A DNA stretch of 64,000 nt. Origin: Gordonibacter faecis. Lineage in GTDB: Bacteria > Actinomycetota > Coriobacteriia > Coriobacteriales > Eggerthellaceae. The translations under genes and the position numbers were made by a program. Position 1 is the stretch's first letter, and the number at the start of each line of letters is the position of its first letter. Below the pieces are notes generated by a model that was given only the letters and a program-made list of their open reading frames with translations, searched no databases and had not been told where the DNA came from. Positions 9,085 to 17,047 of this stretch are shown piece by piece. The stretch covers positions 1-64,000 of the forward strand of contig NZ_JASJEU010000005.1 of NCBI RefSeq assembly GCF_030077735.1. The letters are read 5' to 3'.

Positions 9085-10761
9085 CTATCCCAAGTCCCTC
9101 TCGTCCAACAGCACCTTCAACGCCCACGGGGGCACCACGGGGTCGGAATATCCATCATCCAGAAACACAAACACCGCGTCGTAGGCGGGTTGCTTGCGCG
9201 GGAAGGTACCCTGCCCATCCGTGAAGTACACCAGCCCCTTCAAGTCGGTGAACTCGCGTTTTTCCACCAGCAGGTTCACGTAGTCGAACACCGGGCGGAA
9301 GTCCGTGCCGCCGAAACCCTTCAGCTCCATGGTTTTCAGGTACTCGTCCAGCTGGTCAAGCGAGGTGATTTTCGTGTCCTCTTGCACGCGTGCGTCGCAC
9401 TGCACAATGTGGATGTTCACACGGTCGTTGAAACTTTCCACGTGCTTCAAGATGTTGTACGTCTTGCGCATGAACGCCTGCACCAAGTCGCCCGACACCG
9501 ACTCCGAGGTATCAATGGCAATAACGAAGTCACGCACCGAGCGGTCTTCCTTATATTCCAAGGGCTCGATGAGCGGCATGTTGCCGTAGCGATCGAGGCC
9601 AAACGTGTAGTAGATGTAGTCGAACTCGTCGGCGTTTACGCGCATGCGCTCGTGCAGCGTGGCGAAGCGGCGCAGGAACTCCGTGTAGTCGTAGCGCTCG
9701 CGGTTGATGGCTTGCAGCGCGGCCACCATGTTGCCGGCTTGGTCGCCCTGGCGCGCCATCTGGGATTCCAGCTCTATCTGGATGCGACGGCTGATGTCTT
9801 CCCAGGCGTCCGACAACTCCTTTTCCGTTTGCTCGGAGGCGCTGTCGGTGGTGGGGGTGTCGTCGGTATCGGTGTCGCTACCGTCGTCGCGCGTTTCGTC
9901 TTCGGCGCGCTGTTGTTCGTCATCTTCGTGCTGCTGCGTTTCGTCGCCTTCGCCGCCGTCGGTCGAGGGCATCTCGGACATGCCGCGCGTGTCATCAAGC
10001 GACTCAGAGCCTTCCGTGTTCGGCATCTGGCCGCCCTCGCGGTCCTCGGTTTGCTGACGCGCCGCGCCGGTGGCACCGCGCTGGGCATCGCCGTCTGCCT
10101 CGCTGTACCACATGCCGTGCGAGTCGTGATAGAACAGCGGCGCCAACGAGCGCAAATCCACCTTGTTGCCCTCGTTCGAGAAGAAGCGATACAACCGCTC
10201 GGCCGTTATCACGCCACCCACCTGCGCCTTCAACAGCTTCAGCGACTCGCGCGCACGCCGGTCCATGTTCGAGGGGAAGGCCTCCCCCACTAAATCGAGC
10301 AGCAACGCCTCAATGGCGATGTCACACGACACGTCCCACGGCTGGCGCAGCACCGAGTACAACATAAACGGATGGCGGAAGATGCAGTGGAACAGGCAGT
10401 GCACCACGTCGCGCACCACTTCATTCGGCGACAGCTTGAAGCGCGCCACCACAAATTCTGGGTCGTAATAGAACTTCACACCATCGCTGGCCAGGCCATA
10501 CACGTCAAAGCTGGGCACAAGCGGCATGCGCCACAGCGCCCGATCAAGAAAGCGGAAGCGCACGGCCAGCGCCGAGCGCGCCTCTTCCAAAATGTCATTG
10601 GCAATGGGAACGCACAGCTCGTAGCGCGCACGGCGCTCGGCGAGTTTTTCCTCGCTCAGCACGCTCACGCGCTCCGAAGGCTTCGGCTTGGAGAGCATGC
10701 CCAAGCGCTCGCGCTCTTTCAGCGCCACATCGCCTTCCAATATGGGCGTTAAATCTTTCAA
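9085..10761 (-). CDS. VWA-like protein, DUF2201 family
   Basis: 558 aa. The N-terminal part (FVVARFKLSPNEVVRDVVHC then LFHCIFRHPFMLYSV) resembles the putative metallopeptidase half of DUF2201 proteins. A low-complexity acidic linker follows (about residues 225-315, many Glu/Asp/Thr/Gln). The C-terminal half is a VWA-like domain with a MIDAS-like DTSES motif in FVIAIDTSESVSGD. DUF2201 proteins are regularly paired with MoxR-type ATPases, and the downstream gene is one. The start is a TTG with aggggg 6 bases before it. It is 13 bases from the LRR gene, so co-transcription is likely. Confidence 0.85.
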   Translation of the reverse strand: MKDLTPILEGDVALKERERLGMLSKPKPSERVSVLSEEKLAERRARYELCVPIANDILEEARSALAVRFRFLDRALWRMPLVPSFDVYGLASDGVKFYYDPEFVVARFKLSPNEVVRDVVHCLFHCIFRHPFMLYSVLRQPWDVSCDIAIEALLLDLVGEAFPSNMDRRARESLKLLKAQVGGVITAERLYRFFSNEGNKVDLRSLAPLFYHDSHGMWYSEADGDAQRGATGAARQQTEDREGGQMPNTEGSESLDDTRGMSEMPSTDGGEGDETQQHEDDEQQRAEDETRDDGSDTDTDDTPTTDSASEQTEKELSDAWEDISRRIQIELESQMARQGDQAGNMVAALQAINRERYDYTEFLRRFATLHERMRVNADEFDYIYYTFGLDRYGNMPLIEPLEYKEDRSVRDFVIAIDTSESVSGDLVQAFMRKTYNILKHVESFNDRVNIHIVQCDARVQEDTKITSLDQLDEYLKTMELKGFGGTDFRPVFDYVNLLVEKREFTDLKGLVYFTDGQGTFPRKQPAYDAVFVFLDDGYSDPVVPPWALKVLLDERDLG

Positions 10762-10774
10762 AACCGCCCCCTTT

Positions 10775-12823
10775 TCATAAGCTGAAATCTATTCCCGTGT
10801 CGGGCACCCAGCGGTGCTTCAGTTCCAACAAACACCCGGTGGCCTGGGCTCTTCCCTCACGCACGGCCACGGCAAGCTCCGCTTCCACCGTTTGCTCGTC
10901 AAGCAGGCCGCGTTCGCACAATTCTTCCAGCGCCGCAAGGTTGGCATGCTCGGCAAAGTAGCGACATACCTGGGCGCTGCGGCGTGCGAAAATACCTTCG
11001 TACAGCTCGCGCGTTTCATCCGGCAGGCTCATAGGATGCTGCAGCCGGTAGAGTGCGGCAGGCGCGAACTCGTTCACGTCGACCGCATGGGTCACCCACG
11101 AGTCGTAGTATTCGAAGTCGAACACCGTGCCCTTCGCGTTCGTGGTAATAAGGTAGGAAGGCGAGCGGTAGCGCGCCGAGAGGCTGGGCACCTGGAAGTC
11201 GCCCGACTCGTAGCCATCAATGGGTTCCGGGAAGCGCACGTGCATCCATGGAATGGTGCGCGCGGTGGAAAAGGCACCCATACACACGCTTTGCAGATGG
11301 TCGTGAATATAGAGTTCGTCCACGCCACTCGTACCGCAAAACGCCAGGTTAGCCACCTTTGTTACCTGGTCAGGGATGTGCACAATGTGGTCGGGTCCCA
11401 CGTACAGAAGGCACGTGTCGCCGCCCGCCTTGTTGCCCTCGCGCTCACACAAAAGCCCATTTTCCAGGTAGAACAGCGGGTTGCCCTCGGCCACTTCCAC
11501 CGAAGAAAGCGGTGTGTTGTGTGTGAGCTGGTTCTGCCCCTGCACCAGAAGTGCGTCCTCGCCAATCTCGCGCACGCGTTCTGACAACGTGAGCGTAATG
11601 AGCGCCGTGTCCAAAAACGCGCGCTCACCAATGCGTTCAAGCGAATGCGGCAAATCCACGCGCATGAGCTGGCGGCACCCGCGAAACGCTTCGGCCCGCA
11701 CTTCGAACAGCCCCTCGGGCAACTCCACCGCGCGCACCGTGCGATGGCGCTTGAACGCCTCGGCACCCACGGCGTGAGTACCCGGACGCACGGCATAGGC
11801 CGGAGCGAGGCCGATATACTCAGCAAACACGTCATGGCAATAGAGGCCACCTTGCGCGTCTAAGTCCATGTGCGGGTTCGCGGAGTCAACCGCAATCGCA
11901 CCTTCATCCACGCTTCGCTGAGCAGGCGTTTTATCGAACGCACGAAAACCCAATTGTTCCACCGAGGCAGGCACCCTCACGCGCTGTATGCCGGACAGCG
12001 CAAAGGCCTCTTCGCCGATACTCTTCAAACCGAAGGACAGCGAAACACTTGTCAGCTTGGCGCAGTGGTAAAACGCCATGGCATCAATGTGCTCCACCGC
12101 CGGGGGAATACGCACAGAACCAAGCGCCGTCTTCGCAAACGCCAGCCGCCCGATGCTTTTGAGAGAATCGGGCAAGGACACCTCGCGCAAACACGCAACC
12201 GAATCGAACGCCCTATCTTCAATAACCTGGCATCCCTCGGCCACCGTGAACTGTTCACAGGCCACCACCAGGCGATACAGCGCGCTCCCATCCTTGGAGT
12301 ACAGCGCAAGCCCGTCGGTGCTAAAGCGCTCATTATCCTCATCAACCGAGATTTCGCGAATCTTGAGAAGTGGCAGCGGCTTGGCCTCAAGCTCGCGCAC
12401 CAGCGGGCCAAACCGCACACGCGTAATGGGAGAATCGCAAAACGAATCGTTTTCCAGCTTCACCGTGGGAGCCGTCAGCACCACTTCGGCAAGCTCTCGG
12501 CACCCGGCAAACATCGTGCGATCGATAGCCTCAAGCGAAGCCGAAAGCCGAGCATAGTGCAGATTGCGACACCCATCAAACACGTGGTGCCCCACGAACT
12601 CCACCGTATCGGGAAGTTCCACCCGCTCAAGTTCGGTGTGGTTACGGAACAAATTCGAAGCAAGGGAGGTGACCGGCACCTCTTCAATGTGCGAGGGAAT
12701 GGACACGCACGCATCCGACCCCTCATATCCCACAAGACGGATGGTTCCAGCAGCACGGCAGCGGAAACGGAAGGCACCGAAGTGGCGCTCCTCTACCTCC
12801 TGCTGTCTGCTGTCATCATGCAA
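10775..12823 (-). CDS. BspA-type leucine-rich repeat protein (LRR_5)
   Basis: About 682 aa, dominated by repeats of the BspA/LRR_5 type: many units of the form LPDSLKSIGRLAFAKTAL or IPPAVEHIDAMAFYHCAKL, about 23 residues each. The C-terminal part is non-repetitive (YDSWVTHAVDVNEFAPAALY to the end) and ends with an ankyrin-like helical stretch. There is no signal peptide or anchor, so it seems cytoplasmic, unlike surface BspA proteins. I prefer a TTG start at 12823 behind agagggg, because the bases just upstream form strong hairpins; longer in-frame starts exist up to 12940. It heads a six-gene run with VWA and MoxR genes and may supply the binding scaffold. Confidence 0.8.
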   Translation of the reverse strand: MHDDSRQQEVEERHFGAFRFRCRAAGTIRLVGYEGSDACVSIPSHIEEVPVTSLASNLFRNHTELERVELPDTVEFVGHHVFDGCRNLHYARLSASLEAIDRTMFAGCRELAEVVLTAPTVKLENDSFCDSPITRVRFGPLVRELEAKPLPLLKIREISVDEDNERFSTDGLALYSKDGSALYRLVVACEQFTVAEGCQVIEDRAFDSVACLREVSLPDSLKSIGRLAFAKTALGSVRIPPAVEHIDAMAFYHCAKLTSVSLSFGLKSIGEEAFALSGIQRVRVPASVEQLGFRAFDKTPAQRSVDEGAIAVDSANPHMDLDAQGGLYCHDVFAEYIGLAPAYAVRPGTHAVGAEAFKRHRTVRAVELPEGLFEVRAEAFRGCRQLMRVDLPHSLERIGERAFLDTALITLTLSERVREIGEDALLVQGQNQLTHNTPLSSVEVAEGNPLFYLENGLLCEREGNKAGGDTCLLYVGPDHIVHIPDQVTKVANLAFCGTSGVDELYIHDHLQSVCMGAFSTARTIPWMHVRFPEPIDGYESGDFQVPSLSARYRSPSYLITTNAKGTVFDFEYYDSWVTHAVDVNEFAPAALYRLQHPMSLPDETRELYEGIFARRSAQVCRYFAEHANLAALEELCERGLLDEQTVEAELAVAVREGRAQATGCLLELKHRWVPDTGIDFSL

Positions 12824-12835
12824 CGATACCCCTCT

Positions 12836-12920
12836 CGCTATCCATTTCATGACGTGCGCAGCACCCGTGCACACCATGAAATGGATAGCGCTGGGAGGAC
12901 ACGAGGCGCCTCCCAGCGCT
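12836..12920 (-). promoter_or_regulatory. Hairpin-rich leader of the LRR operon
   Basis: Two overlapping perfect inverted repeats sit here: 12836-12851 with 12875-12890 (16-bp arms) and 12887-12898 with 12909-12920 (12-bp arms). They share bases 12887-12890, so only one can form fully at a time. That is the geometry of an alternative-fold leader, or of two stacked terminators. No known riboswitch class is recognised. Confidence 0.5.
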
Positions 12921-12961
12921 ACCGGTATAGTTCTTGCCATGCGGAAGGCACGGCCTGTCTG

Positions 12962-12991
12962 CCTGTATCGGCTCCCCTAAACCGATACAGG
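12962..12991 (-). terminator. Hairpin after the zinc-ribbon gene
   Basis: CCTGTATCGG (12962-12971) pairs with CCGATACAGG (12982-12991) around a 10-base loop, 6 bases past the stop of the 110-aa zinc-ribbon gene. It has no U-tract. Confidence 0.55.
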
Positions 12992-12996
12992 TGACA

Positions 12997-13329
12997 TTAG
13001 AGTGGGCTGCCGCAGTTTTTGCAATGCGTGCGGGTACCCAGCATGTAGCTGCCGCATTCGGGGCACACTTTCGTACGTCCCAACTCGACGCATTCGTTGC
13101 AAAGCGGCCTCTCGAAGGGCGAGCAGAAGAAACAGGCTTTCTTCACCTCGTTGTTCAGGTGAGTAACCGCCTTCGAATCGTCATGCTCAATGGTCGCGCC
13201 GCATTTTTTGCACACGTCCCGCTCGTACGGGTTATACCATCCGCACTGTGGACAGGGGACGGGGAATTTCATCTCCGCCTTTTTGTGGCAGCGGTTGCAC
13301 CACGGGCTGCATGTTCGACAATTCGGCAT
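12997..13329 (-). CDS. Small multi-zinc-ribbon protein
   Basis: 110 aa with sixteen cysteines in eight CxxC knuckles: CRTC, CNRC, CPQC, CKKC, CFFC, CNEC, CPEC and CKNC. Pairs such as CPQCG...CKKCG and CPECG...CKNCG are standard zinc ribbons, so up to four zinc sites are possible. There is no other domain. An internal ATG at 13272 has a better ribosome site, but the longer start is kept because its extra residues carry two more CxxC motifs. It is followed by the LRR operon and preceded by a second zinc-ribbon gene. A role in protein or nucleic-acid binding is a guess. Confidence 0.75.
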   Translation of the reverse strand: MPNCRTCSPWCNRCHKKAEMKFPVPCPQCGWYNPYERDVCKKCGATIEHDDSKAVTHLNNEVKKACFFCSPFERPLCNECVELGRTKVCPECGSYMLGTRTHCKNCGSPL

Positions 13330-13381
13330 TTGCTTCGCTACGCCTTCTTACCTGAATCGCGTTCGGAGAATGACGCTCTCG

Positions 13382-13645
13382 TTAGTTCTTCGGGGCGCCG
13401 GGAGCCTTCGGGGCAGCAGGAGCCTTGGGGGCGCCGGGAGCCTTGGGGGCGTCATCGAGACCCTGGGGGGTCAACGAGATTTCGGACGGAGCAGGAGCAG
13501 TAGCAGCGATAGCATCCTCTGCAGCCTTGCGAGAAGCAGTCAGGTCGGTACCGCACTTCTTGCACGTTTCATCCGTGGGCTTGTTAAAGGTACCGCACTC
13601 GAGGCACTTAACAATGGTAACGGTAGCCGCCGGTCTGAAGCACAT
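13382..13645 (-). CDS. Zinc-ribbon protein with Ala-Pro-Lys repeat tail
   Basis: 87 aa. A single zinc ribbon (CLECGTFNKPTDETCKKCG) is followed by an Ala-rich helix and a tail of APKAPGAPKAP repeats. The tail is probably extended and positively charged. The ATG has aaggag before it. The zinc ribbon resembles those in the neighbouring 110-aa protein, suggesting related adaptor roles. No enzymatic function is seen. Confidence 0.75.
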   Translation of the reverse strand: MCFRPAATVTIVKCLECGTFNKPTDETCKKCGTDLTASRKAAEDAIAATAPAPSEISLTPQGLDDAPKAPGAPKAPAAPKAPGAPKN

Positions 13646-13677
13646 ATCATTCTCCTTACGTTATCGGTGGTTTCGAA

Positions 13678-13705
13678 TCGGTGCCCTGCGGGGGCAGGGC
13701 ACCGA
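13678..13705 (-). terminator. Terminator of the molybdoenzyme operon
   Basis: A 12-bp perfect stem (13678-13689 with 13694-13705) with a gggg loop lies 15 bases past the stop of the Fe-S subunit gene. It closes the sigma-54 operon. Confidence 0.75.
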
Positions 13706-13719
13706 CTATTACTTAGTTC

Positions 13720-14064
13720 TTACTGCTCGGGCACGTACACCCAGGAGCGCGGCATTTCCTTGGCCTTCGCAGCCAGCTCGTCAACCGTGCCATACTTCAT
13801 GCACGCGGCCTGGCAGTGATGCACGCAGGTAGGCAGCTTGCCCATAGCCGTGCGGTCGGCGCAGAGGTCGCAGAGCGACGTCATGACCGGCAGGTAGGTG
13901 TACTCGAACTTACCATTGGGGAACATGCGGGGGCCGTCAGCGAACAGCATAACGCCGTTGGCCTCGCCAGCCTGCCAACCATGCTCGACCTTGCAGGCCA
14001 TTTCGCAGGAGTGGCAGCCGGTGCACCACTGGTAATCAATCAGAATACCGTACTTTTCAGCCAT
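13720..14064 (-). CDS. Small 4Fe-4S electron-transfer subunit
   Basis: 114 aa. One full ferredoxin motif (CTGCHSCEMACK, from about residue 14) is followed by a second cysteine group (SLCDLC ... TCVHHCQAACM). It is roughly half the size of DmsB and so probably carries about two clusters. It has no signal peptide. The gene begins one base after the stop of the catalytic subunit, and its ribosome site (gggagg) lies inside that gene's end, so the two are translationally coupled. Small Fe-S partners of this kind accompany the catechol dehydroxylases and transhydroxylase-type molybdoenzymes; here it should feed electrons to the cytosolic catalytic subunit. Confidence 0.88.
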   Translation of the reverse strand: MAEKYGILIDYQWCTGCHSCEMACKVEHGWQAGEANGVMLFADGPRMFPNGKFEYTYLPVMTSLCDLCADRTAMGKLPTCVHHCQAACMKYGTVDELAAKAKEMPRSWVYVPEQ

Positions 14065-14065
14065 C

Positions 14066-16405
14066 TTAGAATCCTCCCTCGCGAGTCACGATCTCGCTGG
14101 GCGAGCAGTCGTTCTCCTTCGTGACCGGATAAATCTTGCAGATCTGGTTTGCGTACGGAGCGCCGTACAGCGTAGGACCGGTAACACCCTGGACCGTGAG
14201 GTTGTTGATGTTGGAGTCGAACACGCCGAACAGGTTGGGCTCTGCACCCTCCTGCTCCGGGAACCACCAGCCGTGCTCAGAACGCACGGTGTCAAGCTTG
14301 AGCGAGGCGTTGAAGCGCACGCGCTGCTTGCACTTGCCGCGCATGTTCTCAACCCAGATCCAGTCGCCCTCGGTCACACCAATCTTGGCAGCCGTCTCGG
14401 GATGCAGATCGGTCAGCGGGTCGGGATGCGACTCACGCAGACGCGGAACCATGCGCTCCTCAGAGTGGAAGTACTCCCACGTACGGGCGCCGGTGGTCAG
14501 AACGTACGGATACTCCTCGAACAGCTCAGGCGTGGAGATCGGGGACTCTGGCGGCTCCTCGTAGTACGGCAGCGGATCGAAGCCCCACGCGTCAAACAGC
14601 GTGTTGAACAGCTCGCACTTGCCGGTGTTCGTGTTGAAGCCGGGCTGACCGTCGTCACGCAGCCAACCGAGCTCGTACTTGCGATAGGCCCAGTCATCCG
14701 GCCAGTCGATGACCTTCTCGGTGAGGTCAAGGAACGTCTGATCGGTCTTGTGCGGCCAACCAGCATGGAAGCGGTTACCGGACTGAATCCACCAGGTCAT
14801 CAGCTCGACGTCCGTCTCCCACGGGAACAGCCTGGGATTGAGCTTCTTGCCAATCTCAAGGATGATCTGCTCGTCGGACTTGGCCTCGTAGTAGTCGCCA
14901 ACCTTCACGATGGAGCGCAGCGGCCACCACCACACACGAGCGGAGTTACGCTCGCAGCTCATGCCGCAGGGCAGCACGATGTCGGCGCACGCAACAGCCG
15001 TCGGGGTCATGAACACGTCGACCACCACGTTGTAGTCAACCGAACGCATGGCGCGGTACACGCGCGGAGCCTCGGAGGACATGTTCGCGAAGGTGTTCGT
15101 GGACTGGATGAACAGCATGCGAATGGGATACGGCTCGCCCGTCTCGATGGCGTTGAGGACGGTGTCGCCGTTGGCCGTCGGGTCGAAGCCGAGAGCGTGC
15201 AGCGGAGAGGTCTCCACGCCGAGCATCTTGCCGAGCATCTCGTCAGAGAGGTTCCACATGCCGCAGCCATAGGAGTCAGGAATGTCGTAAGCGCAACGCG
15301 GGATCATCATGCCGCCGGGCACGTCGATGTCGCCGCAGATGGCGCCGAGGGAGAGCAGAGCCTGGGCCAGCGGAATGCCGCAGACGGTCTGGTCAACCTT
15401 GAGGCCCCACTGAATCGTGGAGGGGTTGCCGGAAGCATAGAGGCGAGCAGCCTTGCGGATGTCCTCAGCGTCAACGCCAGCGATCTCAGCGGCACGCTCG
15501 GGCGGGTACTCGCGGCAGCGCTCGGCCAGCTCTTCGAAGCCGTAGCACCAGTTCTCAACGAAGTCATGATCGTACAGATCCTCTTCGATGACAACGTTCA
15601 GCATAGCGATAACAACAGCAGCGTCGGTACCAGGACGCACCGGCAGCCACACCTCAGCCTTAGAGGCCAACCACGTGCAGGACGGGTCGAGGACGAGCAG
15701 CTTGGTGCCGCCTTCCTTCATGACGTCGACGATCCAGTGACCGAAGAAGCCGTCGCCGTTGGAGATGAGGGCGTTGTTGCCGACGTTCAGGATGTAGTCG
15801 GGGAACACGTACTCGGGGTCAGCGTAGCGCTTCTCGAGGTGCTGCGAGCAGTCAGCCACGAAGAAGTCGCCCATGAAGCAGTGACCGATGGTCGTACGGG
15901 GCAGGTAGCACGCGTCGCCGGAGAGGAAGCCGAGCACGAAGTTCGGGCTGCCGAACGCGGCATAGCTCAGGTACGGGGTCTGCCAGCAGATGTTACGGCC
16001 GGTGCCCTGCATGGACACGATGGACTCGGGGCCGTAGTCTTCCCAGATAGCACGCACATGCTCGGCGATGTCGTCGATAGCCTCATCCCACGTGATGCGC
16101 TCCCACTTGTTCTCGCCGCGCTCGCCTACGCGCTTCAGGGGGTACTTCAAACGATCCTTGTGATAGAACGTCTCGACAACGTCGAGGCAACGCATGCACA
16201 GACGACCCTGGTTGTAGGGGGACAGCGGGTCGCCCTCAATCTTCTCAACCTTGTTGTCCTTGGTGTAATAGAGAACGGAGCAACCGTTGTGGCAACCAGG
16301 AGCAGTCCACATGTTGGTGCGGGTAACCGTGTACTCGCCCTCCTGCCACTGCCAGTCGGTTTTATAGACGTCTTTGTTGACGCCCTCAAGCTCGTTGGTA
16401 AGCAT
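14066..16405 (-). CDS. Cytosolic molybdopterin oxidoreductase, catechol-dehydroxylase-like
   Basis: 779 aa, DMSO-reductase superfamily with all bis-MGD domains in order. There is no Tat or other signal, so it works in the cytosol. The N-terminal cysteines are C38, C42, C70 and C73 (PGCHNGC ... RLCMRC): the first cysteine of the usual CxxCxxxC is Ala35, and an extra one lies at 73. A cysteine in GRNICWQTP (about residue 142) is a candidate Mo ligand. Overall it resembles the acetylene hydratase, pyrogallol transhydroxylase and catechol dehydroxylase branch more than DmsA. Eggerthellaceae are known for such enzymes acting on dopamine, hydrocaffeate or catechin; the substrate here cannot be told. 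It is transcribed from a sigma-54-type promoter after a 55-aa ORF. Confidence 0.85.
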   Translation of the reverse strand: MLTNELEGVNKDVYKTDWQWQEGEYTVTRTNMWTAPGCHNGCSVLYYTKDNKVEKIEGDPLSPYNQGRLCMRCLDVVETFYHKDRLKYPLKRVGERGENKWERITWDEAIDDIAEHVRAIWEDYGPESIVSMQGTGRNICWQTPYLSYAAFGSPNFVLGFLSGDACYLPRTTIGHCFMGDFFVADCSQHLEKRYADPEYVFPDYILNVGNNALISNGDGFFGHWIVDVMKEGGTKLLVLDPSCTWLASKAEVWLPVRPGTDAAVVIAMLNVVIEEDLYDHDFVENWCYGFEELAERCREYPPERAAEIAGVDAEDIRKAARLYASGNPSTIQWGLKVDQTVCGIPLAQALLSLGAICGDIDVPGGMMIPRCAYDIPDSYGCGMWNLSDEMLGKMLGVETSPLHALGFDPTANGDTVLNAIETGEPYPIRMLFIQSTNTFANMSSEAPRVYRAMRSVDYNVVVDVFMTPTAVACADIVLPCGMSCERNSARVWWWPLRSIVKVGDYYEAKSDEQIILEIGKKLNPRLFPWETDVELMTWWIQSGNRFHAGWPHKTDQTFLDLTEKVIDWPDDWAYRKYELGWLRDDGQPGFNTNTGKCELFNTLFDAWGFDPLPYYEEPPESPISTPELFEEYPYVLTTGARTWEYFHSEERMVPRLRESHPDPLTDLHPETAAKIGVTEGDWIWVENMRGKCKQRVRFNASLKLDTVRSEHGWWFPEQEGAEPNLFGVFDSNINNLTVQGVTGPTLYGAPYANQICKIYPVTKENDCSPSEIVTREGGF

Positions 16406-16452
16406 ACCTTGAATCCCTTCTGTTCGTCTTTAAGAATCGGTTCTCGAATTCT

Positions 16453-16620
16453 TTAGACTTCCCCGTCTTTCAGCTGCGGACGGAACGGTTTCGTCCAGTC
16501 GCGCCCGGAAGCATCCTGCGCCTTCTGGTTCCATGCCTGCTTGTTCTTCTCCGGATCCTTCAGGTGTTCCTTGATACGCTTCTCCTGATACTCTGGATCC
16601 TTGTGCTTGTCTTCCGCCAT
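16453..16620 (-). CDS. 55-aa highly charged small protein
   Basis: 55 aa, starting MAEDKHKDPEYQEKR, almost entirely hydrophilic, rich in Lys, Asp, Glu and Trp, with a conserved-looking DWTKPFRPQLKDGEV end. The start is secure: gaggagg lies 8 bases before the ATG. It lies between the sigma-54 promoter and the catalytic subunit gene (47-base gap), so it is the first gene of that operon. No family is recognised. A small accessory or assembly factor is possible, but this is only inferred from position. Confidence 0.7.
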   Translation of the reverse strand: MAEDKHKDPEYQEKRIKEHLKDPEKNKQAWNQKAQDASGRDWTKPFRPQLKDGEV

Positions 16621-16728
16621 CTGTAAAGCCTCCTCTCCGTTTTTGACTCGCCATGCGACATGGCCTTCTCTGAGATCGTGAACATCCCCCCGTTTCTCAC
16701 GAAACTCGTTCACGCTTGCCCCTATAGA

Positions 16729-16744
16729 TGCATGTACTGTGCCA
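16729..16744 (-). promoter_or_regulatory. Sigma-54 (-24/-12) promoter
   Basis: The minus strand reads TGGCACAGTACATGCA. Against the RpoN consensus TGGCACGN4TTGCA it has the invariant GG and GC exactly ten bases apart and differs at only two fixed positions. It lies about 110 bases before the 55-aa ORF. An RpoN gene and a GAFTGA-type activator are both in the window. Confidence 0.8.
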
Positions 16745-16894
16745 GTTTTGCCAAAAATATCGAAAAAAGTTTTGTATTCCCTGGTCAATATACCTAACAA
16801 GAATTGGGAGAAGAATTTGGAGCACCGATAGCCCGTGGTACGAAATTGAAAAAGAGACGTTGAATTCTCGTTTTTGAACTGTTTCTTGGCTGAA

Positions 16895-16952
16895 ATGCTC
16901 ATTTTGAGACAGATTGCTGAGAACGGTTCGGACGGCGGTCAAAAATGAGCAT
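16895..16952. promoter_or_regulatory. Candidate upstream activator sites for the sigma-54 promoter
   Basis: ATGCTCATTTT (16895-16905) is repeated in perfect inverted form as AAAATGAGCAT (16942-16952). The pair sits about 150-220 bases upstream of the -24/-12 element, the usual distance for enhancer-binding-protein sites. Confidence 0.5.
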
Positions 16953-17047
16953 CGAGCGGTGAGGCCGTGCGGGGGACGGCAGAAATGGGGGAATGAGCGG
17001 TTGGATGGCGGCGCGGGCGCTGGATGAAAATGAGAAAGCGGGGGGCG

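Larger units (their letters stand above)
16621..17047. other. Regulatory intergenic region between rpoN and the molybdoenzyme operon
   Basis: 427 bases without a credible gene and visibly richer in A and T than its surroundings. Minus-strand frames here lack ribosome sites and run into the 55-aa ORF. It holds the -24/-12 promoter (16729-16744) and a widely spaced inverted repeat further upstream (16895-16952). Confidence 0.7.

Noticed and set aside
7399..10293. 964-aa plus-strand frame opposite the MoxR and VWA genes
   Set aside because: It spans two well-supported minus-strand genes and their gap; long antisense frames of this kind are expected from codon bias.
13400..13460. Possible short tandem repeat or CRISPR-like array
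   Set aside because: The periodicity encodes the Ala-Pro-Lys tail of a small protein; there are no spacers. No CRISPR array is seen anywhere in the window.
16621..16902. 149-aa version of the small ORF before the molybdoenzyme
   Set aside because: The extension crosses the sigma-54 promoter, is AT-rich and lacks a ribosome site; the 55-aa form has an ideal one.
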